Under the pieces are notes generated by a model that ran no database searches, was not told the DNA's origin, and was given only the letters and a program-made list of their open reading frames with translations. DNA of 64,000 nt, taken from positions 1,748,501-1,812,500 of the forward strand of contig NZ_CP102428.1 of the NCBI RefSeq assembly GCF_024652905.1. Reading direction: 5' to 3'. Shown here in pieces: positions 11,328-21,322 of the stretch. The position numbers and the translations under genes were made by a program. The DNA is from Pseudomonas oryzihabitans (GTDB lineage Bacteria > Pseudomonadota > Gammaproteobacteria > Pseudomonadales > Pseudomonadaceae). Each line of letters opens with the position of its first letter. The first letter of the stretch is position 1.

Positions 11328-12278
11328 ATGGCTGAACAGAACCAACGTCCGCTGTTGCTGCAGGTGGGTCCGCTGCTGCCTGCGCTGCAGGACGCGCTAG
11401 AGACCCGTTATGAGGTGCTACGACTTTGGGAAGCACCCGATCAGTCCGAACTGCTCGCGGCACGCGGCCAGGACGTGGTGGCCGTGGTGACCTCAGGCGT
11501 GCACGGTGCGACCCGCGAACTGATGAGCGCCCTGCCCGCCCTAGCGGCGGTGTTCAGTTTCGGCGTGGGCTACGACAGCATCGACATCGCCGCGGCGCGC
11601 GACAGAGGCGTGCTCGTGAGCAACACCCCGGGTGTCCTGGACGACTGCGTCGCCGACACCGCCTTCGCCCTGCTGATCGATGTAGCGCGGGGCATCAGTG
11701 CGGCGGATCGTTTCGTGCGCCGCGGCGACTGGCGCCAGGGCAAGTTTCCCCTGACCTCGCGCCTGGCGGGCAAGACCTGCGGCATTGTCGGTCTGGGTAA
11801 CATCGGCAAAGGCATCGCCCGACGGGTGGAGGCTTTTGGCATGGAAGTGGCCTACCACGGTCGCCATCGGCAACCGGACGTACCCTATCGCTATCATGCC
11901 GATCTCGAATCCCTGGCGGAGGCAGCGGACTTCCTGGTGCTGTCGCTGCCCGGTGGTGCCGCCACCGATGGGCTGATCGACGCGCGGATCCTCGCGGCCC
12001 TGGGACCGCGTGGCTATCTCATCAACATCGCTCGCGGCAGTGTGGTCGATGAGCCGGCCCTGGTGGCGGCCCTGCAGAGCGGCGCCCTGGGCGGCGCCGG
12101 GCTGGATGTCTTCGCCGAGGAACCCGAGGTGCCCACGGCGTTGCTGACGCTGGACAACGTGGTCCTCACCCCGCATCTCGGCAGCGGCACCCACGAGACG
12201 CGCCAGGCCATGGCTGATCTGGTGCTGGCCAATGTGGAGCGCTATTTCACCGACGGGACCCTGGTCACTCCCGTCTGA
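11328..12278 (+). CDS. D-2-hydroxyacid dehydrogenase (glyoxylate/hydroxypyruvate reductase type)
   Basis: This 316-residue NAD(P)-dependent dehydrogenase is expected to interconvert 2-keto acids and D-2-hydroxyacids in the cytoplasm. The Rossmann motif is GLGNIG at 155-160, and the catalytic residues are R236 (NIARGS), E265 (FAEEPE) and H283 (PHLGSGT). These fit the glyoxylate/hydroxypyruvate reductase branch, but the exact substrate cannot be read. Start ATG 11328 is behind CAAGGAG. It follows the unusual Nramp-family transporter by 54 bp. Confidence 0.85.
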   Translation: MAEQNQRPLLLQVGPLLPALQDALETRYEVLRLWEAPDQSELLAARGQDVVAVVTSGVHGATRELMSALPALAAVFSFGVGYDSIDIAAARDRGVLVSNTPGVLDDCVADTAFALLIDVARGISAADRFVRRGDWRQGKFPLTSRLAGKTCGIVGLGNIGKGIARRVEAFGMEVAYHGRHRQPDVPYRYHADLESLAEAADFLVLSLPGGAATDGLIDARILAALGPRGYLINIARGSVVDEPALVAALQSGALGGAGLDVFAEEPEVPTALLTLDNVVLTPHLGSGTHETRQAMADLVLANVERYFTDGTLVTPV

Positions 12279-12307
12279 AAAGCGGCGGCCCGCGCGGCCG
12301 CCCTTTC
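12279..12307. terminator. Bidirectional terminator-like hairpin
   Basis: GGCGGCC pairs with GGCCGCC around CGCGC, with AAAA on the left and TTT on the right. It lies between the convergent stops of the dehydrogenase and the small minus-strand gene. Confidence 0.65.
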
Positions 12308-12754
12308 CTACTCGATGGCGGGCAGGGTCTTGCTGCGGATCCGTCGTGCCAGCGAATCGTAGATCTCGCGGCAGCCTTCGTCCCAGAATCGGTCGGGATC
12401 GTCCTGAGGTTCGAGGGCAACGGAGAATTCGCCGTCGCGCTCCTTCAGCACGAAGTGGTCGTTGGTATAGAAGAAGGACAGCCCGATGGCGAAGGTCTGG
12501 GGCGTGCCGGCCAGGTCATCGACGATCACCGTGAGGTCGTAGCGCGCATAGACTTCCAGTTCGCGGACGATGTTGCCATCGACGCGCTTTTCCAGGCCCA
12601 ACCCGGCATCGACCTGATCCGCGGGAGTGAGCCCCAGGTAGCGGGTGAAGCACTCCGGCAATTCATGCAGGCGGCGCTCCAGCTCCTGCCAGTAGGCTTC
12701 TTCCCGCTCGGCTGACTTGCTCAGCGCCTGACTCAATGCCTGATATCGTTCCAT
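12308..12754 (-). CDS. Conserved-looking hypothetical protein, 148 aa
   Basis: I do not recognise this family. The protein is acidic and soluble, without a signal peptide or membrane segment. It has a helical N-terminal half with many charged residues (EREEAYWQELERR) followed by a mixed part with several aromatic residues (GLSFFYTNDHF). Start ATG 12754 was chosen because GGGA lies 6 bases upstream; an in-frame ATG at 12766 has a weaker site. It is flanked by a dehydrogenase (convergent) and a LysR gene (same strand, about 100 bp upstream). Confidence 0.6.
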   Translation of the reverse strand: MERYQALSQALSKSAEREEAYWQELERRLHELPECFTRYLGLTPADQVDAGLGLEKRVDGNIVRELEVYARYDLTVIVDDLAGTPQTFAIGLSFFYTNDHFVLKERDGEFSVALEPQDDPDRFWDEGCREIYDSLARRIRSKTLPAIE

Positions 12755-12852
12755 TGCCGTTCCCATCTGTTCACTGGAGGCCGTCGAAGGACGACCGACA
12801 GCTCTGAGACCCCGGCCGGGTCCCGGGGTGCCGCAGCGATCGGCGCCGGGCC

Positions 12853-13809
12853 TCAGGTCGCCGGCCAGCCCAGCACTGGCGCGCGGGTTTCGCCGAGCAG
12901 GAAGTCGCGATTGGCGTCGGTGCAGGCGCGCAGGTAGTCGGTCACCAGGGTGATGCGGCGCAGGCGGCGCAAGTCTTCGCGGTAGTAGAGCCAGAATTGC
13001 CGGGTGATCTGGATCTGTTCCGGCAGGAGCGCCACCAGGCGCGGATCCGGCTCGGCGACAAAGCACGGCAGGATGGCCAGGGCGTGTCCGCACAGGGCGG
13101 CCTGATACTGGGCAATCACGCTGGTACTGCGCAGGCCGCTGCTGGCCTCCGGCAGGATGCGCTCCAGATAGAGCAGCTCGGGGCTGAAGGCGAGATCGTC
13201 GACGTAGGTGATGAACCTATGACGGTGCAGATCCGCGAGCTGCGCGATGGGCGGGTGGCGGGCCAGGTAGTCGGCGGTGGCATAGAGTCGCAGGCGATAG
13301 TCGCACAGCTTGCGGCAGACATAGGGTCCGCGCTCGGGGCGTTCCAGGGTGATGGCGATGTCGGCTTCGCGGCGCGACAGGTTGACGAAGTGCGGGACCG
13401 GTAGCACATCGAGGGTGATCCCCGGATAGCGATCCTGGAAGAAGCTCAGCTGAGGCGCGACGAAGTAGCTGCCGAAGCCTTCGGTAGCACCGATGCGCAC
13501 CTGGCCGGAAGGCGCCAGACGGGTATCGGAGATCTGCTCGCAGGCGGTCTGCAGGGTGCTTTCCAGGGTTTCGGCGTGCACCAGCAGCCGCTGCCCTTCC
13601 ATGGTGAGGCTGAAGCCGGTGCTGCGCGACTTCTCGAACAGCAGGGCACCAAGCGCCTTTTCCAGGGCCGAGATACGCCTCGAGACGGTGGTGTAATCGA
13701 CCCCCAACCGCCGCGCCGCGGCGCTGGCCTTCTGGGTGCGGGCGACTTCGAGGAAGAATCTGAGATCGTCCCAGTCGAGACGCGCTGCCGGGTTATTGGA
13801 TTTTTGCAT
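12853..13809 (-). CDS. LysR-family regulator divergent from the mms-type operon
   Basis: This 318-residue LysR-type transcriptional regulator has a winged-helix DNA-binding domain at about 12-71 (RRLGVDYTTVSRRISALE) and a C-terminal co-inducer-binding domain. It is divergent from the valine-catabolism operon across 208 bp, the usual position for a LysR regulator of its neighbour. In P. aeruginosa the mms operon is controlled by an AraC-type protein (MmsR), so this pairing is different. The inducer is unknown; 3-hydroxyisobutyrate or a related intermediate is a natural candidate (inference). Confidence 0.88.
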   Translation of the reverse strand: MQKSNNPAARLDWDDLRFFLEVARTQKASAAARRLGVDYTTVSRRISALEKALGALLFEKSRSTGFSLTMEGQRLLVHAETLESTLQTACEQISDTRLAPSGQVRIGATEGFGSYFVAPQLSFFQDRYPGITLDVLPVPHFVNLSRREADIAITLERPERGPYVCRKLCDYRLRLYATADYLARHPPIAQLADLHRHRFITYVDDLAFSPELLYLERILPEASSGLRSTSVIAQYQAALCGHALAILPCFVAEPDPRLVALLPEQIQITRQFWLYYREDLRRLRRITLVTDYLRACTDANRDFLLGETRAPVLGWPAT

Positions 13810-13822
13810 GTCGGTCGGGCGT

Positions 13823-13861
13823 TTTTGTCGGAAGCCAAGAGACTTTTGCCGGAACTATACT
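13823..13861 (+). promoter_or_regulatory. Direct repeats and -10 element controlling the mms-type operon
   Basis: TTTTGTCGGAA (13823-13833) and TTTTGCCGGAA (13844-13854) are near-identical direct repeats 21 bp apart, two helical turns, directly before a TATACT -10-like hexamer at 13856-13861. No good -35 is present, which fits an activator-dependent promoter. The divergent LysR protein is the obvious candidate binder. Confidence 0.55.
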
Positions 13862-13910
13862 GCTTACCAGGGCGCGTCACGAGTGGTGACGGCGCGACCC
13901 GCTGCTACCC

Positions 13911-13921
13911 AACAACAATAA
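13911..13921 (+). promoter_or_regulatory. Hfq/Crc-type CA motif before the mms leader ORF
   Basis: AACAACAATAA fits the AAnAAnAA pattern and ends 13 bases before the leader ORF start, within its initiation region. Binding of Hfq-Crc there would couple this operon to carbon catabolite repression. Confidence 0.6.
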
Positions 13922-13934
13922 AGAGCAGGCAACC

Positions 13935-14021
13935 ATGACCCACCCTCAGGCCCCATCCCGGCGCCAGGCCGGACGCTGCCCTTCCTTCCCGCTCCTGCAG
14001 GCCGCGGGGTATCGCCCATGA
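13935..14021 (+). CDS. Leader peptide of the mms-type operon, 28 aa, ends Arg-Pro-UGA
   Basis: This short ORF lies between the promoter region and the acyl-CoA synthetase gene. Its 28 codons begin Met-Thr-His-Pro and end Gly-Tyr-Arg-Pro, with a UGA stop at 14019-14021 overlapping the ATG (14018) of the synthetase as ATGA. The Shine-Dalgarno for the synthetase (GCGGGG) is inside its last codons. It aligns over its length with a 27-codon ORF in the same position before bkdA1: M1, H3, P4, Q11, P16, P19, L20 and the final G-X-R-P are shared. The Arg-Pro-stop ending resembles the TnaC arrest peptide. I infer a regulatory leader peptide, possibly ligand-sensing; there is no direct proof of translation. 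Confidence 0.65.
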   Translation: MTHPQAPSRRQAGRCPSFPLLQAAGYRP

Positions 14022-15751
14022 CGGCCGGCGACGCCTTCCGCGCAGCGCGCGACTTCCTGCTGCGCCATCGCACCGACTACGCCACTGCCGTCCGCGATTT
14101 TCGCTGGCCGCAACTGGAACACTTCAACTGGGCGCTGGATCATTTCGATCGCCTGGCCGAGGAGCATGCCGGTCCGGCACTGTGGCGACTCGACGCCGAA
14201 GGTCGCGAAGAGCGCTACAGCTTCGCCGAGCTGCGCCAGGCCTCGAATCGCACCGCCAACTTCCTGCGGGCCCAGGGCGTGCGGCGCGGCGAACGCATCC
14301 TGGTGATGCTGGGCAACGAGGTGGCGCTGTGGGAGACGCTGCTCGGTGCCTTCAAGCTGGGTGCCGTGGTGGTGCCCGCCACCACCTTGCTCAGTGATGC
14401 CGATCTGCAGGATCGGGTGCAGCGCGGGCGCATCGCCCATCTGGTGGTGGGCAGCGCCCATACGGAGCGTTGCGCCAGTCTGGATCCGGGCCTTACCCGG
14501 ATCTGCGTCGGGTCGCCGGTGGCCGGTTGGCAGCCCTATGCACCGGGCGCCTGCGCCAGCGACTTCCTGCCGGACGGCCCTACCCTCGCCACGGATCCGC
14601 TGCTGCTCTATTTCACCTCGGGGACCACCTCGCGACCCAAGCTGGTCCTGCACAGCCACAGCAGCTATCCAGTCGGGCACCTGTCGACCCTCTACTGGAT
14701 CGGCCTGCAGCCAGGCGACGTACACCTCAACATCTCCTCCCCAGGCTGGGCCAAGCATGCCTGGAGTTGCGTCTTCGCCCCCTGGAATGCCGGTGCCTGC
14801 GTGTTCATCCATGACGTGCCGCGCTTCAAGCCCCAGGCGCTGCTGGAGGTGCTGGCGCGCTATCCCGTCACCAGTCTCTGCGCGCCGCCCACGGTGTGGC
14901 GCATGCTGATCCAGGAGGACCTTGCCGCCTATCGCGAGCGGCTGCAGCTGCGGGAGCTGGTCGGCGCCGGCGAGCCGCTCAATCCGGAGATCATCGACAG
15001 CCTGCAGGCGGCCTGGGGGCTGACCCTGAGAGATGGTTTCGGCCAGTCGGAGACCACCGCCCTGGTAGGCAATACCCCGGGCCAGCCGCTCAAGCCGGGC
15101 TCCATGGGTCGTCCGCTGCCAGGGTGCCACGTCGAGTTGCTGGATGCCGATGGCCAGCCGGGCAACGACGGCGAGGTGGCCCTGTCGCTGCAGCCGCGCC
15201 CCGCCGGGTTGATGCTGGGCTACGAGGACAGTCCGGAGAAAACCGCCGAGGTGATGCGGGACGGCCACTACCGCACCGGCGATACCGCGGTGCGTGATGC
15301 CGAGGGCTACATCACCTTCGTCGGGCGCGCCGATGACGTCTTCAAGTCGGCGGACTACCGCATCAGCCCCTTCGAACTGGAAAGCGCCCTGATCGAGCAC
15401 CCGGCCGTGATGGAAGTGGCCGTGGTGCCGAGCCCCGACCCCTTGCGCCTCAATGTACCCAAGGCCTTCGTCATCCTGGCCGCCGGCCACGCGCCTTCGC
15501 CTGAACTCGCGCAGGAGCTGCTCGGCTTCGCCCGTGGCTGCCTGTCCCCCTACAAGCGAGTACGCCGCCTGCAATTCGTCGGCGAACTGCCCAAGACGCT
15601 GTCCGGCAAGATCCGCCGCATCGAGCTGCGCCTGGGCGAGGCACAGCGCCGCGCGGCTGGCACAGCCGACCTCCACGACTATGCCGAAGAAGACTTCGCC
15701 AACCACCCTGCCCCGGCCTCCGTTGCCACCGCCCAGGAATCCCTGTCATGA
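14018..15751 (+). CDS. Medium-chain-type acyl-CoA synthetase (AMP-forming)
   Basis: This 577-residue adenylate-forming enzyme should activate a carboxylic acid to its CoA ester. The ATP-binding P-loop [11 protein letters not shown] is at 198-208, DGFGQSET and YRTGDTA motifs follow, and the C-terminal catalytic lysine lies in [10 protein letters not shown]. It opens the valine operon, with its start overlapping the leader ORF stop and its stop overlapping mmsA (ATGA). A comparable synthetase gene lies by mmsAB in P. aeruginosa. The substrate may be isobutyrate, propionate or another short branched acid (inference). Confidence 0.88.
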   Translation: MTAGDAFRAARDFLLRHRTDYATAVRDFRWPQLEHFNWALDHFDRLAEEHAGPALWRLDAEGREERYSFAELRQASNRTANFLRAQGVRRGERILVMLGNEVALWETLLGAFKLGAVVVPATTLLSDADLQDRVQRGRIAHLVVGSAHTERCASLDPGLTRICVGSPVAGWQPYAPGACASDFLPDGPTLATDPLLLYFTSGTTSRPKLVLHSHSSYPVGHLSTLYWIGLQPGDVHLNISSPGWAKHAWSCVFAPWNAGACVFIHDVPRFKPQALLEVLARYPVTSLCAPPTVWRMLIQEDLAAYRERLQLRELVGAGEPLNPEIIDSLQAAWGLTLRDGFGQSETTALVGNTPGQPLKPGSMGRPLPGCHVELLDADGQPGNDGEVALSLQPRPAGLMLGYEDSPEKTAEVMRDGHYRTGDTAVRDAEGYITFVGRADDVFKSADYRISPFELESALIEHPAVMEVAVVPSPDPLRLNVPKAFVILAAGHAPSPELAQELLGFARGCLSPYKRVRRLQFVGELPKTLSGKIRRIELRLGEAQRRAAGTADLHDYAEEDFANHPAPASVATAQESLS

Positions 15752-17262
15752 CCCAGACCGCCATCAAAGACGTGCCGCTGCTGATCGACGGCCAATTCGT
15801 CACCTCCACCAGCCGCGAAGGCCGCGAAGTGATCAACCCGGCCACCCAGGAGGTGCTGGCGCGGGTGCCCTTCGCCACCACTGAGGAGGTACAGCGCGCC
15901 GTGGCCAGTGCCAAGGCGGCCTTCGCCACCTGGCGCAAGACGCCCATCGGCGCCCGGGCACGCATCTTCCTGCGCTACCAGCAGCTGATCCGCGAACACA
16001 TGAGCGAACTGGCCGCCCTGCTCACCGCCGAGCAGGGCAAGACCCTGGCCGACGCCGAGGGCGATGTCTTCCGCGGCCTGGAGGTAGTGGAGCACGCCGC
16101 GGCCATCGGCAATCTGCAACTGGGCGAACTGGCCAACAACGTCGCCAGCGGGGTGGACACCTATACGCTGCTGCAACCCCTGGGCGTCTGCGCCGGCATC
16201 ACCCCCTTCAACTTCCCGGCGATGATTCCGCTGTGGATGTTTCCCATGGCCATCGCCTGCGGCAATACCTTCGTCCTCAAGCCCTCGGAGCAGGATCCGC
16301 TGGTGACCATGCGCCTGGCCGAGCTGGCGCTGGAAGCCGGGGTACCGCCCGGGGTGCTCAACGTGGTCCATGGCGGACCGGCGGTGGTGGACGCCCTCTG
16401 CGATCACCCGGATATCAAGGCGCTGTCCTTTGTCGGCTCGACCCGCGTCGGCACCCATGTCTATCGCCGCGCCAGCGAAGCCGGCAAGCGCGTGCAGTGC
16501 ATGATGGGCGCCAAGAACCATGCGGTGGTGATGCCCGATGCGCCCCGCGAACAGACCCTGGCCAACCTGGTGGGCGCCGCCTTCGGCGCGGCGGGTCAGC
16601 GCTGCATGGCGGTCTCGGTGGTGGTGCTGGTGGGTGAAGCCAACAGCTGGGTGCCGGACCTGGTGGCCAAGGCGCGCAGCCTCAAGGTGGGTGCGGGTCA
16701 CGAGCACGGCACCGATGTCGGCCCGCTGATCTCCTGCCAGGCCCTGGACCGGGTCAGCGGCCTGATCGAGCGCGGGCTGAGCGAAGGCGCGACCCTGGAG
16801 CTGGACGGCCGCAACATCCAGGTCGAGCGCTACGAGAAGGGCAATTTCGTCGGCCCGACGCTGTTCTCCGGGGTGACCACCGACATGACCCTGTATCGCG
16901 AAGAGCTGTTCGGGCCGGTGCTCTGCGTGATGCACGCGGCCACCCTCGACGAGGCCATCGCCCTGATCAACGCCAACCCCAATGGCAACGGCGTCGCCCT
17001 CTTCACCCGCTCCGGCGCCGCGGCCCGCCGCTTCCAGGAAGACATCGACGTCGGCCAGGTTGGCATCAACGTGCCCATCCCGGTGCCGGTGCCGCTGTTC
17101 TCCTTCAGCGGTTCGCGCGCCTCCAAGCTGGGCGACCTGGGGCCCTACGGCAAGCAGGCGGTGCTCTTCTATACCCAGACCAAGACCATCACCACGCGCT
17201 GGCCCGACGAGCAGGACGTCGGCGGCGCCGGGGTCGTCAACACCACCATCACCCTCAAGTAA
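15748..17262 (+). CDS. mmsA: Methylmalonate-semialdehyde dehydrogenase (CoA-acylating)
   Basis: MmsA oxidises methylmalonate semialdehyde to propionyl-CoA, using NAD and CoA, in valine degradation. The 504 residues have the aldehyde-dehydrogenase fold with the catalytic cysteine C286 in GQRCMAVS. The [12 protein letters not shown] and [11 protein letters not shown] segments are typical of the CoA-acylating branch. The start overlaps the preceding synthetase stop by four bases, so translation is coupled. mmsB follows after 13 bases. Confidence 0.95.
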   Translation: MTQTAIKDVPLLIDGQFVTSTSREGREVINPATQEVLARVPFATTEEVQRAVASAKAAFATWRKTPIGARARIFLRYQQLIREHMSELAALLTAEQGKTLADAEGDVFRGLEVVEHAAAIGNLQLGELANNVASGVDTYTLLQPLGVCAGITPFNFPAMIPLWMFPMAIACGNTFVLKPSEQDPLVTMRLAELALEAGVPPGVLNVVHGGPAVVDALCDHPDIKALSFVGSTRVGTHVYRRASEAGKRVQCMMGAKNHAVVMPDAPREQTLANLVGAAFGAAGQRCMAVSVVVLVGEANSWVPDLVAKARSLKVGAGHEHGTDVGPLISCQALDRVSGLIERGLSEGATLELDGRNIQVERYEKGNFVGPTLFSGVTTDMTLYREELFGPVLCVMHAATLDEAIALINANPNGNGVALFTRSGAAARRFQEDIDVGQVGINVPIPVPVPLFSFSGSRASKLGDLGPYGKQAVLFYTQTKTITTRWPDEQDVGGAGVVNTTITLK

Positions 17263-17275
17263 GGGAGACGCCAGC

Positions 17276-18172
17276 ATGCATCTGGGATTTCTGGGACTGG
17301 GCAACATGGGCGCGCCCATGGCCCGCAACCTGCTCAAGGCCGGCCACCAGCTGACCGTCTATGACCTTTCCACCGCTGCGCTGGACGCACTGCGCGCCGA
17401 AGGAGCCGAGGTCGCTGCCTCGCCCACCGCCGTGGCGGCGAGTGGCGCGGAGGTGATCATCACCATGCTGCCCGCGGCCGCCCAGGTGAAGACGGTCTAC
17501 CTGGGCGAGGACGGACTGATCGCCCGTGCCCGGCCGGGCACCCTCTTGATCGATTCCTCCACCATCGACCCGCTCAGCGCCCGGGCGGTGGCCAGCGCCG
17601 CCGCCGAGCGCGGCCTGGAACTGCTGGACGCCCCGGTCTCCGGCGGCACCGGCGGCGCCGCGGCAGGGACTCTCACCTTCATGGTCGGCGGTAGCGAGGC
17701 CGGCTTCCAGCGTGCCCAGCCGCTACTGGCCGCCATGGGCCGCAACCTGGTGCACTGTGGCGCCAGCGGCAACGGCCAGGTGGCCAAGGTGGCCAACAAC
17801 CTGTTGCTGGGCATCTCCATGGTCGGGGTAGCCGAAGCCATGGCCCTGGGTACCCGCCTGGGCATGGACGCCAAGACCTTGGCCGGGGTGATCAATACCA
17901 GCAGCGGGCGCTGCTGGAGTTCGGAGGTCAACAACCCCTATCCGGACGTGCTGCCCCAGGCACCGGCCTCGCGCGGCTACCAGGGCGGCTTCGCCGCCGA
18001 GCTCATGCTCAAGGACCTGGGCCTGGCCACCGAGGCGGCGCGCGCCGTGCGCCAGCCGGTGATCCTCGGCGCAGTGGCGCAACAGCTCTACCAGAGGTTC
18101 AGCCGCGCGGGTGGCGGCGGCCTGGATTTCTCGGCCATCATCCAGGACTACCTGGACGAGGACGGTGCATGA
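17276..18172 (+). CDS. mmsB: 3-hydroxyisobutyrate dehydrogenase
   Basis: MmsB oxidises 3-hydroxyisobutyrate to methylmalonate semialdehyde with NAD. The 298-residue protein has the beta-hydroxyacid dehydrogenase Rossmann motif GLGNMG at 7-12, the substrate motif DAPVSGGTGGA, and the catalytic lysine K171 in NGQVAKVANN. The start at 17276 follows GGGAGACGCC. Its stop overlaps the next gene as ATGA. Position directly after mmsA matches other pseudomonads. Confidence 0.94.
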   Translation: MHLGFLGLGNMGAPMARNLLKAGHQLTVYDLSTAALDALRAEGAEVAASPTAVAASGAEVIITMLPAAAQVKTVYLGEDGLIARARPGTLLIDSSTIDPLSARAVASAAAERGLELLDAPVSGGTGGAAAGTLTFMVGGSEAGFQRAQPLLAAMGRNLVHCGASGNGQVAKVANNLLLGISMVGVAEAMALGTRLGMDAKTLAGVINTSSGRCWSSEVNNPYPDVLPQAPASRGYQGGFAAELMLKDLGLATEAARAVRQPVILGAVAQQLYQRFSRAGGGGLDFSAIIQDYLDEDGA

Positions 18173-19221
18173 ACGAGGCCAAGGTGCTGCTGGAAAGACG
18201 CGGCGGGGTCGGCTACCTGACCCTCGACCGCCCGGCCGGGCTCAATGCCCTGGATCTGGACATGGTGCGCGCCCTGCACGGTGCGCTGCGCGACTGGGAG
18301 CAGGACCCCGGCGTGCGGGTGATCGTGCTCCGTGGCAACGGGCCCAAGGCCTTCTGCGCCGGCGGCGATGTGCGGGCGCTGTATGACAGCTACCAGCGCG
18401 GCGACGACCTGCACCTGACCTTCTTCACCGAGGAATACGCCCTCGACCTGGCGCTGCACCGCTATCCCAAGCCGGTGCTGGCGCTGGCCCATGGGCTGGT
18501 GCTGGGCGGCGGCATGGGCCTGGTGCAGGCGGCGCGCCTGCGGATCGTCAGCGAGCGCACCCGCATGGCCATGCCGGAAACCGCCATCGGCTACTTCCCC
18601 GATGTCGGCGCCAGCCACTTCCTGCCACGCCTGCCGGATCAGCTGGGCCTCTATCTCGGCCTGACCGGCGTGCAGATCGGTCCGGCCGATGCCCTGGCCG
18701 CCGGCCTGGCCGATGTCTTCATTGCCGAAGCGACGACCGACGACCTCCTCCAACGGCTGGAGGCGGCCACTGCCCAGGGGCCGACCGATCTGGCCGCCCT
18801 GCTGCAGGAGTTCGCCACGGCGCCGGCCGAGTCGGCGCGTCTGACCGACCTGCGCCCCGCCATCGCCGAACACTTCGCCGCGGCGACCGTGGAAGAGTTG
18901 CGCGGCAGCCTGCAGGCGGAAAGCCGCTCCGCCTATCGCGACTGGGCCCAGGAGACCCTGTCCATCCTGGACGCCCGCTCGCCACTGGCGGTCGCCACCG
19001 CCCTGGAATTGCTGCGTCAAGGCGGCGGGCTGTCGCTGGAGCAGTGTTTCGCGCTGGAGCTGCACCTGGATCGCCGCTGGTTCGAAAAGGGCGAGATCAT
19101 CGAGGGGGTGCGCGCCATGCTGGTGGACAAGGACCGCACGCCGCACTGGAATCCGGCTCGCTGGCAGGATTTGGATCCACGCCGCGTCGCGGCCTTTTTC
19201 ACCGATTTTCGCCATTCCTGA
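18169..19221 (+). CDS. 3-hydroxyisobutyryl-CoA hydrolase (enoyl-CoA hydratase/isomerase fold)
   Basis: This crotonase-fold enzyme of 350 residues is longer than a normal hydratase and matches the HIBCH type, which releases 3-hydroxyisobutyrate from its CoA ester in valine degradation. The oxyanion loop is [10 protein letters not shown] near 61-70, GGGMG is at 113-117, and the candidate catalytic residues are E137 (MPETAIGYF) and D145 (PDVGAS), as in HIBCH. It overlaps mmsB by four bases and is followed after 11 bases by the acyl-CoA dehydrogenase. Confidence 0.88.
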   Translation: MNEAKVLLERRGGVGYLTLDRPAGLNALDLDMVRALHGALRDWEQDPGVRVIVLRGNGPKAFCAGGDVRALYDSYQRGDDLHLTFFTEEYALDLALHRYPKPVLALAHGLVLGGGMGLVQAARLRIVSERTRMAMPETAIGYFPDVGASHFLPRLPDQLGLYLGLTGVQIGPADALAAGLADVFIAEATTDDLLQRLEAATAQGPTDLAALLQEFATAPAESARLTDLRPAIAEHFAAATVEELRGSLQAESRSAYRDWAQETLSILDARSPLAVATALELLRQGGGLSLEQCFALELHLDRRWFEKGEIIEGVRAMLVDKDRTPHWNPARWQDLDPRRVAAFFTDFRHS

Positions 19222-19232
19222 GGAAGGCTTCC

Positions 19233-20384
19233 ATGCACGACATCGAACTCACCGAAGAACAACGCATGATCCGCGACATGGCGCGTGACTTCGCCCGCCG
19301 CGAGGTCGCGCCCCACGCCCGGGCCTGGGAAAAGGCCGAGTGGATCGACGACGCCGTGGTTGCCCAACTGGGTGAACTGGGCCTACTGGGCATGGTGGTG
19401 CCCGAGCAATGGGGCGGCACCTATATGGACTACGTCGCCTATGCCCTGGCCGTGGAAGAGATCTCCGCCGGCGACGGCAGCCTCGGCGCCCTGATGAGCA
19501 TCCACAGCTCGGTGGGTTGCGGCCCACTGCTGCGCTACGGCACCGCCGAACAGCAGGATCATTGGCTGCCCGACCTGGCCGCCGGCAAGGTCATCGGCTG
19601 CTTCTGCCTGACCGAACCCCAGGCCGGCTCCGAGGCCCATAACCTGCGCACCCGCGCGGTCCTCGACGGCGACAGCTGGGTGCTCAATGGCAGCAAGCAG
19701 TTCGTCAGCAACGGGCGCCGCGCCGGCCTGGCCATCGTCTTCGCGGTGACCGATCCGGAGCTGGGCAAGAAGGGCCTGTCGGCCTTTCTGGTACCCACCG
19801 ACACTCCCGGCTTTCGCGTCGAGCGCACCGAACACAAGATGGGCCTGCGCGCCTCCGACACCTGCGCGGTCACCCTGGACAACTGCCGGATCCCGGCGGC
19901 CAACCTGCTGGGCGAGCGCGGCAAGGGCCTGGCCATCGCCCTGTCCAACCTGGAAGGCGGGCGCATCGGCATCGCCGCCCAGGCCCTGGGCATCGCTCGC
20001 GCGGCTTTCGAGGCGGCGCTGGGCTACGCCCGCGAACGCATCCAGTTCGACAAGGCCATCATCCAGCACCAGAGCATCGCCAACATGCTGGCCGACATGC
20101 ACACCCGGCTCAATGCCGCGCGGCTGCTGATCCTGCATGCGGCGCGGTTGCGCACGGCGGGCCAGCCCTGCCTCAGTGAGGCCTCCCAGGCCAAGCTGTT
20201 CGCCACCGAGACGGGCGAATGGGTGTGCTCCAAGGCCATCCAGATCCATGGCGGCTATGGCTACCTGGAGGACTATCCGGTGGAACAGTACTACCGCGAT
20301 ATCCGCATCACCCAGATCTACGAAGGCTCCAGTGAAATTCAGCGTTTGCTGATCACCCGGGAACTCGATCGCTACGAAATGTGA
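19233..20384 (+). CDS. Acyl-CoA dehydrogenase, probably isobutyryl-CoA specific
   Basis: This 383-residue FAD-dependent enzyme should convert isobutyryl-CoA to methacrylyl-CoA. It has the family signature [13 protein letters not shown] and a C-terminal [10 protein letters not shown] whose E364 is the likely catalytic base. The start at 19233 ([10 protein letters not shown]) is behind AGGAAGG; the longer upstream frame lies in the hydrolase gene. As last gene of the operon it completes acid activation, dehydrogenation, CoA hydrolysis and two oxidations. The hydration step is supplied by another locus, perhaps the hydratase at 35799-36584. Confidence 0.9.
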   Translation: MHDIELTEEQRMIRDMARDFARREVAPHARAWEKAEWIDDAVVAQLGELGLLGMVVPEQWGGTYMDYVAYALAVEEISAGDGSLGALMSIHSSVGCGPLLRYGTAEQQDHWLPDLAAGKVIGCFCLTEPQAGSEAHNLRTRAVLDGDSWVLNGSKQFVSNGRRAGLAIVFAVTDPELGKKGLSAFLVPTDTPGFRVERTEHKMGLRASDTCAVTLDNCRIPAANLLGERGKGLAIALSNLEGGRIGIAAQALGIARAAFEAALGYARERIQFDKAIIQHQSIANMLADMHTRLNAARLLILHAARLRTAGQPCLSEASQAKLFATETGEWVCSKAIQIHGGYGYLEDYPVEQYYRDIRITQIYEGSSEIQRLLITRELDRYEM

Positions 20385-20521
20385 GGGCGTCCGGGATGAC
20401 GGCCGTGACCTGCCCAGCAAAAGCCGAAGATGACATCCAGGCGTCATCAGCAGGCGCTGGGCGGGTGCTACGCTCCTGACAGGGATCGTGTCTGGTCCCG
20501 GTCTCGTCAAGGAATACCGTT

Positions 20522-21322
20522 ATGGCCTCCCTGCTCGCCTGCATCGATGGATCCCCCCACGCCGAAAGCGTCTGCGACCACACCGCCTGGTTGTCGCGGC
20601 GGCTGGATGCACCCGTCACCCTGCTGCACGTGCAGGAATCGGCCAGCAGCGGCAAGAAGGTCGCCAACGGCGCCCCGGTCTATCTGGACGATGATGTCGG
20701 TGCCGGGATGGCCAAGGCGCTGCTGCTCAATGCCCGTCAGCGCCTGCTGCAGCAGGGTCTGACCTCCGCCCCACAGATCCTGCGGCGGCCCGAGGGCCTG
20801 GTGGATACCCTCAAGACCCTGGAAGCCGACACCCGCCTGTTGGTGATCGGCAAGCGCGGCGAGCGCTCAGGGGACAGCGGCATCGGCAGCCAGCTGGAAG
20901 CCGTGGTGCGCGCCGTGCACCGGCCGATCCTGATCTGCTCGGGGCCATTCAAGCCGCCACGGCAATTCACCATCGCCTACGACGGCCGGGAAGCCACTCA
21001 CCAGGGCATCCTGGCGCTGGCCCGCAGTCCGCTGCTGGCCGGCATGAGCGGCACCCTGCTGCGGGTCGGCGAAGACGATCCGATCCTGCGCAAGCGCCTG
21101 GAGGACCTGGCCCTACTGCTGCGCAGCGCCGGTTGCCGGGTGGACACCACCGTCGCCCATGGTGACGTGGAGCGCATCGTCCCCCGCCACCTCGACGAAC
21201 GCCGGGCGGATCTGCTGATCATGGGTGCCTACAGCCACTCTTCGGTCTGGCGCTTCCTGCGCGGCAGTCGCACCACCCAGTTGCTGCACAAGACCGAAGT
21301 GCCGATGCTCCTGCTGCGCTGA
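20522..21322 (+). CDS. Tandem universal stress protein (UspA family)
   Basis: The 266-residue cytoplasmic protein is built of two Usp domains, about 1-140 and 145-266. The first opens ASLLACIDGSPHAESVC; the second has LLIMGAYSHSS near its end, the usual nucleotide-binding loop type. Tandem Usp proteins are typically induced by stress or anaerobiosis. It stands alone after the valine operon, so no specific partner can be read. Confidence 0.87.
   Translation: MASLLACIDGSPHAESVCDHTAWLSRRLDAPVTLLHVQESASSGKKVANGAPVYLDDDVGAGMAKALLLNARQRLLQQGLTSAPQILRRPEGLVDTLKTLEADTRLLVIGKRGERSGDSGIGSQLEAVVRAVHRPILICSGPFKPPRQFTIAYDGREATHQGILALARSPLLAGMSGTLLRVGEDDPILRKRLEDLALLLRSAGCRVDTTVAHGDVERIVPRHLDERRADLLIMGAYSHSSVWRFLRGSRTTQLLHKTEVPMLLLR

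Noticed and set aside
13946-15706. Open frame of nearly 590 codons opposite the acyl-CoA synthetase
   Set aside because: It covers the synthetase and the mms leader in antisense with His/Gln/Gly-rich, family-less sequence.
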